Shown here: positions 1-7,025 of the stretch, piece after piece | Position numbering within the stretch: position 1 is the stretch's first letter | How the letters are laid out: every line of letters begins with the position of its first letter | DNA from: an uncultured Bacteroidales bacterium | Lineage (GTDB): Bacteria > Bacteroidota > Bacteroidia > Bacteroidales > FEN-979 | Direction: 5' to 3' | Length of the DNA: 32,435 bases | NCBI GenBank assembly: GCA_903929315.1 | Contig: CAIYUC010000241.1 | Span: forward strand, 1-32,435 | The notes under the pieces: generated by a model | What the model was told of the DNA's origin: nothing | Seen by the model: the letters and a program-made list of their open reading frames with translations, nothing else | Database searches by the model: none | Translations under genes and position numbers: made by a program

Positions 1-2
1 AT

Positions 3-89
3 TATCTATATGATCCCAATCTTGTCAACCCTTCCCATAATACATGGAATAATAATAGTATATCTCTTACCCTTGGGATTAGACTCTAA
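3..89 (+). CDS. C-terminal end of a probable outer-membrane beta-barrel protein (partial)
   Basis: The window opens inside a plus-strand reading frame that ends at TAA 87-89. The 28 visible residues include an Asn-rich loop (NTWNNN) and finish with the alternating strand SISLTLGIRL, ending in Leu. A final amphipathic beta-strand like this is typical of outer-membrane barrels, although Bacteroidota barrels often end in Phe. The function of the complete protein cannot be told from this piece. Its stop codon overlaps the stop of the convergent TPR gene by a few bases, so no terminator separates the two. Confidence 0.5.
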   Translation, partial: YLYDPNLVNPSHNTWNNNSISLTLGIRL

Positions 90-1636
90 GGATTGTATCG
101 CTGAACTCTTTTTAATCCGGCCTTGGCTTTTTGGCTAAGGCTGTTTTTGTATTCCTCATAATGCATGGAGAGGCATAATTGGTAATACTTCTCAGCTTCG
201 TGATTGTTTCCTGCATTCTCATTTATAATTCCCATTTGTAACGCCGCATTGGCTGCAAAATACCAGGGTTGACCTGATCCAAGTTTTATAGTTTGCTTGT
301 AATATTGAAAAGCTTTAGGAAAATTGGCCGTTTCATGGTAGATCCTTCCCATCCGGTAAGTATATTCCAGCAAATCTTTTTTTGTATTAATGATCTCCTT
401 TAAGCTTCTGTCTAAAAGTTCATGGATTGCCTGATCATAATAACCTCCGTCGAACAGAAAGCGGGCTTTAAGCAATGTTATATTGGGCACTTCTTTTTTA
501 CGCGCTTCCAATAAAGCTTGCCTGTCTTCATCCACAACGACTGTTCCGTGATTGATGATCATATTAATATTTTCATAATACTTCTGGTAGTTCCCCTGCA
601 TAAGATAAGTCCATGCTAATTTCTGGTAGGCTGATTTTATATAATTCAAACCGTGAAAAGAGTTGAGGAAACTTAAGAAATAAGCATCAGCATCGGGATC
701 AAGCCGGTTTAGTTTAGCTATACCCATCATGTAATCAAGGTAATGGATAGGGAAACGATCCTGGGTATTTGGATGTGTAGAAAGCAATCCAATGGCTTTA
801 TCATTATATCCATTCTTCATTAAAATACTTGCCATGGAAAAAACCATTAACGGATTTTTCATATATTCATTCATTCCTGTTGATTGTTCAGATAGTTTTA
901 GAATCTGAAGGGCTTCAGATTTATCCTTTTTAAGATTCACTTCAATGAAAGCAAGATAGAAAATGATTTCCGGCTGATACATTTTAATGACCTCATCATT
1001 CCCGGTATAGCTGGCAAGGACCTTAAGTTCATCGGTACCTTGTTCCACTGAACCCTCAAAACCAAGAAGATTTGAAAGCCATTTATATTGGTCAGGCACC
1101 AAGCCGGAAATCGTATGAATAATGGCCAGGCCACTATAATTCAGAAGGAACCCAGGATAATGTGCCTGGTTTGTTTCCAGTAAATTGGAAGCTCTTTTAA
1201 TATCCGTGACTGCCGTGATATATTCTCCGAATTTCAACCTGATAAAAGCCCATTGTAACCTGACTTGCGCAAGACAGAACCTGTAATATGGAGAATTATC
1301 ATCTGCTTGTTCCAGGAATTTCAGACGGATGTATTCATTATTGTTCAATGCTTTAAACTGTTCAGGATTTTCATCGATAAATAAGGTCAGAAAATCCAGA
1401 TAGTTATCAAGGTAAACAGGGATTCGGTTGGATGGGTTTCCTTTTTTTTCCAGTTCAAGGTATTGTTTTGCATTCTCAAATCGCATGGATAATATTGCCT
1501 TATAAGCATTCCTGCAATTCTCATCATATACAAACTGAGACCGGGCAAAGAAAGTTATAAATAAAAAAAAAGTCACCAGAAAAAGGATTTTCTGTATGGG
1601 AGGTTTTAACAAAGTAGAGGGAAAATAGAATGTCAT
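86..1636 (-). CDS. Secreted or membrane-anchored TPR-repeat protein
   Basis: This 516-residue protein is hypothetical but clearly alpha-helical and TPR-like. Residues 1-33 contain one hydrophobic segment (ILFLVTFFLFITFFA) that should act as a signal peptide or N-terminal anchor. The rest is paired helices, including a region near residues 180-205 (GLVPDQYKWLSNLLGF, then EQG) and canonical TPR units near the C-terminus (YTYRMGRIYHETANFPKAFQYY and AALQMGIINENAGNNHEAEKYY). The GLVP...LLGF.G...G pattern is reminiscent of the Iml2/TTC39 TPR family; this is a resemblance by eye only. The start ATG (1634-1636) overlaps the stop of the upstream zinc-ribbon gene as TAATG, which implies translational coupling. 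A periplasmic or membrane scaffold role is an inference. Confidence 0.8.
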   Translation of the reverse strand: MTFYFPSTLLKPPIQKILFLVTFFLFITFFARSQFVYDENCRNAYKAILSMRFENAKQYLELEKKGNPSNRIPVYLDNYLDFLTLFIDENPEQFKALNNNEYIRLKFLEQADDNSPYYRFCLAQVRLQWAFIRLKFGEYITAVTDIKRASNLLETNQAHYPGFLLNYSGLAIIHTISGLVPDQYKWLSNLLGFEGSVEQGTDELKVLASYTGNDEVIKMYQPEIIFYLAFIEVNLKKDKSEALQILKLSEQSTGMNEYMKNPLMVFSMASILMKNGYNDKAIGLLSTHPNTQDRFPIHYLDYMMGIAKLNRLDPDADAYFLSFLNSFHGLNYIKSAYQKLAWTYLMQGNYQKYYENINMIINHGTVVVDEDRQALLEARKKEVPNITLLKARFLFDGGYYDQAIHELLDRSLKEIINTKKDLLEYTYRMGRIYHETANFPKAFQYYKQTIKLGSGQPWYFAANAALQMGIINENAGNNHEAEKYYQLCLSMHYEEYKNSLSQKAKAGLKRVQRYNP

Positions 1637-2565
1637 TAATGGATTGCGTTGACAATACCGTCATCCACAAGGATTCTACCACAATATTCGCAGACAATGA
1701 TCTTTTTATGCATCCGGATATCCAGTTGATGCTGGGGAGGAATTTTATTGAAGCATCCGCCGCAAGCATCTCTTTCTATCTGGACGACAGCCAAACCGTT
1801 TCTGGCATTTTTCCTTATTCTCGTATAGGCTGTTATTAGTCTCTCTTCGACAAATTTTCTGTTCTCCTCAGAATTTTTAATCAGGGCGTTTTCTTCTTTT
1901 TCCGTTTCCGCAACGATATCATCCAATTCATTCTTTTTTATATCAAGATCATTCTTGCGGTCAGAGAGAACTTTCTGGTAATGTTCAATTTCAATTTTCT
2001 GAGTCTCTTCGGCTTGTTGAAATTCCCTGATCCTTTTCTCCGAGAGTTGAATCTCGAGATTCTGAAATTCAATTTCTTTCGTTAAAGAATCGTATTCACG
2101 GTTATTTCTGACATTCATTTGCTGTTCTTCATATTTTTTGATCAGCGCTTGGCTGTCTTTTATGGCATTTTTCTTCTCCGTAATGGATTTTTCCAATGCC
2201 ATGGCTTCCTGGACATAATTATCAATCCGGGTTTCCAATCCCACGATCTCATCCTCAAGATCCTGCACTTCAAGGGGAAGTTCTCCCCTTATAATCCGGA
2301 TTTTATCAACCTGAGAATCGATCTGTTGCAAATTATATAAAGCGATCAGTTTCTTTTCGATGCTTATTTCACCTTTATCTTCAGAAACTTCCACTTTTGG
2401 TTTCGGGGTGATTTTTTTCGCTATTGGAATCTCCACTTTTTTTGCCTTTTCCCTTACCGGTTTCGGTGGAGCTTTTTTCGTTTCATTTTCCTTTGCTTTT
2501 GTTATTTTTTTGACCGGTTTGGTCGGGTTTGAAGTGGCAACAGGTTGCTTTTTGGTTTTTGCCAT
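1636..2565 (-). CDS. Coiled-coil protein with C-terminal C4 zinc ribbon (DUF164/COG1579 family)
   Basis: The 309-residue protein has three parts. Residues 1 to about 68 are a Lys/Pro/Ala-rich, probably disordered and strongly basic tail. Residues 70-250 form a long heptad-rich coiled coil. The C-terminus carries a C4 zinc ribbon with CGGC (C268, C271) and CEYC (C292, C295). The coiled coil plus ribbon is the COG1579 architecture known from HP0958-type proteins, which bind nucleic acid or act as chaperones; the exact role in Bacteroidota is not settled. The basic N-terminal extension is longer than the family core and may bind nucleic acid. Ten bases separate it from the nif3-like gene upstream, and it overlaps the TPR gene downstream. 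The nif3/zinc-ribbon pairing is common in Bacteroidota. Confidence 0.88.
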   Translation of the reverse strand: MAKTKKQPVATSNPTKPVKKITKAKENETKKAPPKPVREKAKKVEIPIAKKITPKPKVEVSEDKGEISIEKKLIALYNLQQIDSQVDKIRIIRGELPLEVQDLEDEIVGLETRIDNYVQEAMALEKSITEKKNAIKDSQALIKKYEEQQMNVRNNREYDSLTKEIEFQNLEIQLSEKRIREFQQAEETQKIEIEHYQKVLSDRKNDLDIKKNELDDIVAETEKEENALIKNSEENRKFVEERLITAYTRIRKNARNGLAVVQIERDACGGCFNKIPPQHQLDIRMHKKIIVCEYCGRILVDDGIVNAIH

Positions 2566-2575
2566 ATACAGTTTT

Positions 2576-3670
2576 TTAAAAATATTTTACCGGATTTGAA
2601 TCACTTTCAGCTAAAAGGAATGCAAAATTAGGAAATTTTTCTTTTAAAATGGAATAAATCAATTCTTTTGAAAACTGTTCACTTTCATAATGACCTATAT
2701 CTGCGAGGATGATTTCATTCCGGGCTTCGAAAAAATCATGATATTTAATATCACCGGTCAGAAAAATATCAGCACCTGCTTTCCTGGCTATGGGTAGGAG
2801 GAATGCACCTGAACCACTACATACTGCGACTTTTTTTATTTTGGCATTCAACCAACCTGAATGTCGTATAAAAGGGAGATTAAGAAGGTATTTTATTTTT
2901 TGTAAGAATATCCTTTCATCTTCTTCCGATTCAAGTTCACCTATCATCCCTGCCCCCATTTTCGGATAAGTATTATTCAGGGGATAAAGATCATAAGCTA
3001 CTTCTTCGTAAGGGTGAGAATCCAATAAAGCATTTACAAGTTGCTTTTCAAGATAAGATGGGAAAATGACTTCAATCCGTATTTCATTTTCAAAATGAAT
3101 CTTGTTTTTTTCTCCTACAAATGGATTGGCATTGTCCAATGCTCTGAAAGTCCCCTGTCCCTGGAGATTATAACTGCAGAGATCGTAGTTCCCAATATTG
3201 CCTCCGCCAGCGTCGAACAGAGATTGTCTGACTTTATCTGCAAACTCAAGCGGACAAAAAGTAACCAGTTTACAAAGCAATCCTTTAACCGGGCTAAGAA
3301 TGGATGGATTTCTTATACCCATTTTTGTAATCAGGTATTTGTTTAATCCGCCGGACGCGTTATCAAGATTCGTATGAGCCGCATAAACCGCAATACCGTT
3401 CTTTATTGCATTCATGGTGATACGCTCACTGAAATGCCCGCCTGTTAAGTGTTTCAGACCTTTGAAGATGACCGGATGATGGGACATGATCAGGTCACAA
3501 TTTTTTTCCATCGCCTCGTTCATGACCACCTCCGTTACATCAAGTGTGATCAGGACTTTATGGACTTCCATATCGGGAAACCCGATTATTAATCCACTGT
3601 TATCCCAATCTTCCTGAAATGCAAGTGGCGCAATTCTTTCAATGCAATCAGTAATTTCCTTTAGTTTCAT
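2576..3670 (-). CDS. Nif3-like dinuclear metal-centre protein (YqfO/YbgI family, long form)
   Basis: The 364-residue protein matches the long Nif3 form, in which a PII/CutA-like domain (about residues 130-235) is inserted between two halves of the metal-binding core. Visible metal-ligand motifs are SHHPVIFKG (H64, H65), HTNLDNASGG (H99, D103) and GHYESEQ (H327, E329). Family members are ring-shaped hexamers with a two-metal site. They are often labelled GTP cyclohydrolase I type 2 homologues, but the cellular role is unproven. It is the first gene of a three-gene minus-strand operon. A possible -7 element (TAACTTTG on the minus strand, 3703-3710) lies just upstream of the ATG. Confidence 0.92.
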   Translation of the reverse strand: MKLKEITDCIERIAPLAFQEDWDNSGLIIGFPDMEVHKVLITLDVTEVVMNEAMEKNCDLIMSHHPVIFKGLKHLTGGHFSERITMNAIKNGIAVYAAHTNLDNASGGLNKYLITKMGIRNPSILSPVKGLLCKLVTFCPLEFADKVRQSLFDAGGGNIGNYDLCSYNLQGQGTFRALDNANPFVGEKNKIHFENEIRIEVIFPSYLEKQLVNALLDSHPYEEVAYDLYPLNNTYPKMGAGMIGELESEEDERIFLQKIKYLLNLPFIRHSGWLNAKIKKVAVCSGSGAFLLPIARKAGADIFLTGDIKYHDFFEARNEIILADIGHYESEQFSKELIYSILKEKFPNFAFLLAESDSNPVKYF

Positions 3671-3702
3671 AACGATTCGTTTTTTCTGCTAATACCGGGT
3701 TT

Positions 3703-3710
3703 CAAAGTTA
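3703..3710 (-). promoter_or_regulatory. Candidate -7 element for the nif3-like operon
   Basis: The minus strand reads TAACTTTG, a full match to the Bacteroidota -7 consensus TAnnTTTG, 32 bases before the nif3-like ATG. No clear TTG -33 element was seen at the usual distance. Confidence 0.35.
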
Positions 3711-3741
3711 AGAAAATGTTGAGGGTTTTTCATTTCAGATG

Positions 3742-3856
3742 GATGTACGATTTACGATTTTAGATTTTAGATTGAATTTTTTGATGTACAATTTACGATT
3801 TTAAATTACTATAATCGTCTATCGTACCTTCAATCGTACATCGTAAATCGTACATC
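3742..3856. repeat. Intergenic inverted repeat with degenerate CGTA-rich word repeats
   Basis: The gap between nif3 and lpxK is mainly AT-rich variations on the word pair GTACGATTTACGAT / ATCGTAAATCGTAC. The 17 bases at 3742-3758 (GATGTACGATTTACGAT) have a perfect reverse complement at 3840-3856. A degraded copy (GATGTACAATTTACGATT) lies at 3783-3800, and a second ATCGTACATCGTAAAT unit sits in the right arm. The transcript could fold into a long stem-loop with an 81-base loop region. No gene, RNA family or terminator is recognised. Similar short-word repeats occur between genes in many Bacteroidota, and their function is unknown. Confidence 0.75.
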
Positions 3857-3961
3857 GTAAATATTCTTGAACGTGATTTATACTATTAGGGTGAACTTTT
3901 TTCTTGTCCTTACGTAAAATCAAATAATCTATTTTTTATAATTTAGCGTTTTGTATTGTCA

Positions 3962-5023
3962 ATGAGGGCTATCCAGTTTCTTTTGTTGCCTGTTTCCATT
4001 TGCTACGGGTTCGTGATGATGATCCGGAACCTCCTGTTTGATATGGACATTTTACCAAGTGAGCGTTTTATGATCCCTGTTATTTCCATAGGTAACCTGT
4101 CATTGGGTGGAACGGGGAAAACTCCACATATTGAATATCTGATCCGCCTTCTCAAGGAACGTTTCCGTATCGCAACACTGAGCCGCGGGTATGGAAGGGT
4201 GCCTGACGGTTTTATCCTGGCCACAAAAGAATCGGATGTTAAAACCATCGGTGATGAACCCTTGCAATACATCCGGAAATTCGATGGAATAAAAGTGGCC
4301 GTCGATGAAAAAAGAGTAAGAGGAATCCATGAATTGATCGAAAAATCTCCTGATCTGGACGTTGTCCTACTGGATGATGCTTACCAGCATCGTTATGTAA
4401 ATCCGGGTTTGTCCATTCTTTTGACGGATTACCATCATATGTATCATGATGATTTTGTTGTGCCTTCCGGCCGGTTGAGAGAATTCACTTATGGTGCCCA
4501 CCGGGCTGACATTATTATTGTCACTAAAACTCCGAAAATATTTTCCCCGATTACCCGGCGGGGGATCCTGGAAGACCTCAAACCAAAATCACATCAAAAG
4601 ATCTTTTTCTCCTATATAAAATATGGAAATCCTGTTCCCGTTTATAATGATTCTTCCTGCACTTTCCCTAATAAACTTACGTCTTTATTACTATTCACCG
4701 GAATCGCAAATGACTATCCCTTAAAAGAACACCTGTCACGATATTGTTCCAATATCACTACAATTAAATTTAACGACCATCATCAGTATACTATCGGGGA
4801 TATTGAAAAGGTTAAGAAAATATTTTATGACCTGCCTACCCAAAGTAAAGTAATATTCACAACAGAAAAAGATGTAATGCGACTCAAAACAGATGAATTA
4901 ACTCCTTTGATTAAAAATCTGATGTTATTTTATCTCCCTATCGAAATTGATTTTCATGATAAAGACAAGCCGGCATTTAATACGGCAATTCTTGATTATG
5001 TAAATAAAAAGAAAAAGGATTAA
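3962..5023 (+). CDS. lpxK: Tetraacyldisaccharide 4'-kinase (LpxK)
   Basis: LpxK phosphorylates the 4' position of the tetraacyldisaccharide 1-phosphate, making lipid IVA at the cytoplasmic face of the inner membrane. The 353-residue protein shows the N-terminal membrane-associated helix and RN motif (FVMMIRNLLFD), the P-loop GNLSLGGTGKTP with K53, and the DDAYQHR motif, the Bacteroidota version of the LpxK DDGFQHR box. Length is normal for the family. The frame is open to a TTG at 3956, but the ATG at 3962 gives the usual N-terminus and is preferred. The stop lies two bases from the end of the convergent small membrane-protein gene. A lipid A deacylase homologue follows nearby on the same strand. 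Confidence 0.95.
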   Translation: MRAIQFLLLPVSICYGFVMMIRNLLFDMDILPSERFMIPVISIGNLSLGGTGKTPHIEYLIRLLKERFRIATLSRGYGRVPDGFILATKESDVKTIGDEPLQYIRKFDGIKVAVDEKRVRGIHELIEKSPDLDVVLLDDAYQHRYVNPGLSILLTDYHHMYHDDFVVPSGRLREFTYGAHRADIIIVTKTPKIFSPITRRGILEDLKPKSHQKIFFSYIKYGNPVPVYNDSSCTFPNKLTSLLLFTGIANDYPLKEHLSRYCSNITTIKFNDHHQYTIGDIEKVKKIFYDLPTQSKVIFTTEKDVMRLKTDELTPLIKNLMLFYLPIEIDFHDKDKPAFNTAILDYVNKKKKD

Positions 5024-5025
5024 TA

Positions 5026-5511
5026 CTAATTAACAGTAAAATCCAAAATTTTCAGTTTCCAGCGATCCCCTATTTTGCAGCGATGCTGCTTCAGGGAGAA
5101 CGTTATAAATCCTGCAGCAAAACAGGAACCCGTGATGATATATGTATATGGAGTAAAGACCTGCTCTTTATTAATGAGGTTATTGATTGAAATGATCACA
5201 AAATATAGTATTCCTGCTTCACCCAGTTTAATTCCCAGCCTCCGGGGAAACCCGTACTGTTTATAAACTGAGCCAATATCATGAACCGGAATGTCTTTAA
5301 GCCCCATTGAGACAGAGATTGCGCTGTCGTCGATCGAGGTTAACTTTCCTTTTACCAGGGAATCGTTGGTGATTGTCCTCAGTTTGATCTTATCATCAAG
5401 GTGGTAGTAATATTTCCGGGATGTGCCGATTTTCTCAACAAGCAGTTTTTTCTGTGCACATATGCTGGTGAACAGAAAGACAAGAATGGAAGCAATTATA
5501 CTGTATTTCAT
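5026..5511 (-). CDS. Small secreted or membrane protein of unknown function
   Basis: No family is confidently recognised. The 161-residue product has a signal peptide (MKYSIIASILVFLFTSICAQ, cleavage likely after CA at about residue 19). A beta-rich segment follows (KIKLRTITNDSLVKGKLTSIDDSAISV) with the look of an SH3/Sm-like small barrel that recurs in secreted Bacteroidota proteins. Two hydrophobic helices (about residues 98-112 and 120-138) and a basic C-terminus complete it. It is convergent with lpxK with a two-base gap, and divergent from the LpxR-like gene. A link to the envelope is inferred only from the signal peptide and neighbours. Confidence 0.72.
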   Translation of the reverse strand: MKYSIIASILVFLFTSICAQKKLLVEKIGTSRKYYYHLDDKIKLRTITNDSLVKGKLTSIDDSAISVSMGLKDIPVHDIGSVYKQYGFPRRLGIKLGEAGILYFVIISINNLINKEQVFTPYTYIITGSCFAAGFITFSLKQHRCKIGDRWKLKILDFTVN

Positions 5512-5644
5512 TTCTTCATGCTTGCATTGCTAAATTACAATTTTAATTTAAACTGACAAAGTCATACAGAAGAGTAATCTGCTCTTTTAAAAGGGTTATC
5601 TCTTTTTGAAGTGCCGGGGGAATCAGGTCGATGTTGGATTTGAT

Positions 5645-5652
5645 TACTTTTG
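5645..5652 (+). promoter_or_regulatory. Candidate -7 element for the lpxR-like gene
   Basis: TACTTTTG matches TAnnTTTG and ends eight bases before the preferred ATG at 5661. It would give a very short leader. It also argues against the upstream in-frame start at 5631, which would lie before the transcript. No convincing -33 TTG is present. Confidence 0.4.
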
Positions 5653-5660
5653 TACTTCTT

Positions 5661-6962
5661 ATGAAAAAATGGATTGGCTTTAGTATTATCATTTTATTTT
5701 TATCCCAATGTTCCGAATATAATTCGAAATCTACCGAACAGGAACAGTTGAGAAAATCAAGAAAACTGGCTGAACCTTTCATTAAAAAAAATCAGGTTAC
5801 TATTACCCCTGAACCTTCAGATAAAAAAGAGGAAAATCACTCCATACAACCACTTCATAAAAAGAAGAAAAAGAAAGAACGGGAAAACAGGATTATTTCT
5901 TCAAATGGAACAAGCAGGCAACGTTCCCCTGATTCTCTTGTGGTTCAAAAGATGCTTTGGCTGCATTCTGAAAATATAGAGATCGATTTAAATGAGCCAA
6001 AAAGCAGGGAATTCTTATTTTCTCCCTATGAAAATTTAACATTTCCTTCCATGATCCTACTCAGCAGGGAAAGGTTTTTGCAAATCAATTTTGATAACGA
6101 CATACTGGATAATACTGACAGGTTTTACACGAATGGTATACGATTTGATTTCATCAGTCCCGTATTTCAGCGTTTTCCGTTGAACCTGCTGATGATCCCT
6201 TATTGGAAGAGCGGTATGAACTATTATGGCATCTCTCTGATCCAAAATATGTATACCCCTTCTACCACCAAAATCGGAGGGATTTTATATGGTGACAGAC
6301 CTTATGCAGCTTATCTGATTTTGAAAAGCTTCAAGATCACAAATGACTCCAGGGATAAATTTCGTCAAACCAGTGAGATTGATGTTGGCATCATTGGACC
6401 GGCGTCTCTCGGTGATTTTGTTCAGAAGTCCTTCCACAAGGATGTTCCCACGAATTCTGAACCATTAGGATGGGAATATCAGATCCAGAACGATCTTGTT
6501 CTGAATTACAACCTTAGTTACGAGAAAGGGGTTGTATGCGGGAAGGACCTTGAGGTAAACCTGACCGGAACCGGGGCATTAGGCACCCTTTATACCAATA
6601 TTGGCGGTGGAATTATGCTCAGAACAGGCATTCTTAATCCTTATTTCAAAAATCTTGGCATTTCGAAGAGATCGACTTATGAAGAAAAAGGGCTGCACAT
6701 GATACAAATCCTGTTTTCTCTCAAATCCAATGTGAAATTTGTGGGATATGATGCAACCCTTGAAGGTGGAATCTTTAATAAAACAAACAGTTATACCATT
6801 GGTCAAAATTCAGTAACGCGATTTGTTTACCAGGGTTCGGCTTGCCTCACTTTTTCCTATGGCGGGTTTGGCATAAATGTCGAACAATTTCTTTTAAGCC
6901 CGGAATTTCATAATGGCTGGTGGCACAAATGGGTGCATATTGGTTTGACATTTTGTCTTTGA
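5661..6962 (+). CDS. LpxR-family lipid A 3'-O-deacylase homologue with N-terminal extension
   Basis: Residues about 138-433 match the LpxR (DUF2219) outer-membrane beta-barrel family, which removes the 3'-acyloxyacyl chain of lipid A. Recognisable motifs are FDNDILDNTDRFYTNG (N146, D147, T152, D153), GDRPYAAY, and GIIGPASLGDFVQKSFH, whose H259 fits the catalytic His. At 433 residues it is about 110 longer than typical LpxR. The extra N-terminus has a hydrophobic leader ending in LSQC (C17), a weak lipobox because Gln precedes Cys, and a Lys-rich linker around residues 66-76. The start at 5661 is chosen over the in-frame ATG at 5631 because it places the leader at the N-terminus and sits behind a -7 element. 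Nearness to lpxK supports a lipid A role. Activity is inferred. Confidence 0.85.
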   Translation: MKKWIGFSIIILFLSQCSEYNSKSTEQEQLRKSRKLAEPFIKKNQVTITPEPSDKKEENHSIQPLHKKKKKKERENRIISSNGTSRQRSPDSLVVQKMLWLHSENIEIDLNEPKSREFLFSPYENLTFPSMILLSRERFLQINFDNDILDNTDRFYTNGIRFDFISPVFQRFPLNLLMIPYWKSGMNYYGISLIQNMYTPSTTKIGGILYGDRPYAAYLILKSFKITNDSRDKFRQTSEIDVGIIGPASLGDFVQKSFHKDVPTNSEPLGWEYQIQNDLVLNYNLSYEKGVVCGKDLEVNLTGTGALGTLYTNIGGGIMLRTGILNPYFKNLGISKRSTYEEKGLHMIQILFSLKSNVKFVGYDATLEGGIFNKTNSYTIGQNSVTRFVYQGSACLTFSYGGFGINVEQFLLSPEFHNGWWHKWVHIGLTFCL

Positions 6963-7013
6963 TTGTTGATAACTTAATCCACCCCTTGCATACTTTTCCA
7001 TCGGAATTAGTTA

Positions 7014-7021
7014 TATTTTTG
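7014..7021 (+). promoter_or_regulatory. Candidate -7 element immediately before dnaB
   Basis: TATTTTTG matches TAnnTTTG and ends four bases before the dnaB ATG at 7026. If it is used, the transcript would begin at about the start codon (leaderless), or translation would start at a later ATG in frame. Confidence 0.3.
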
Positions 7022-7025
7022 GGCG

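Noticed and set aside
3041-3346. 101-codon plus-strand frame opposite the nif3-like gene
   Set aside because: It lies wholly opposite a gene with clear metal-binding motifs. It has no recognisable domain and is explained as an antisense shadow.
3671-3961. Possible CRISPR-like array
   Set aside because: The repeated words are irregularly spaced, degenerate and partly inverted, with no unique spacers of constant length.
5543-5782. Minus-strand frame ending in a coiled-coil-like stretch (LQKEITLLKEQITLLYDF)
   Set aside because: The end looks protein-like, but its only ATG codons lie inside the well-supported LpxR-like gene. No ATG, GTG or TTG exists in the free part. The region also holds that gene's -7 element.
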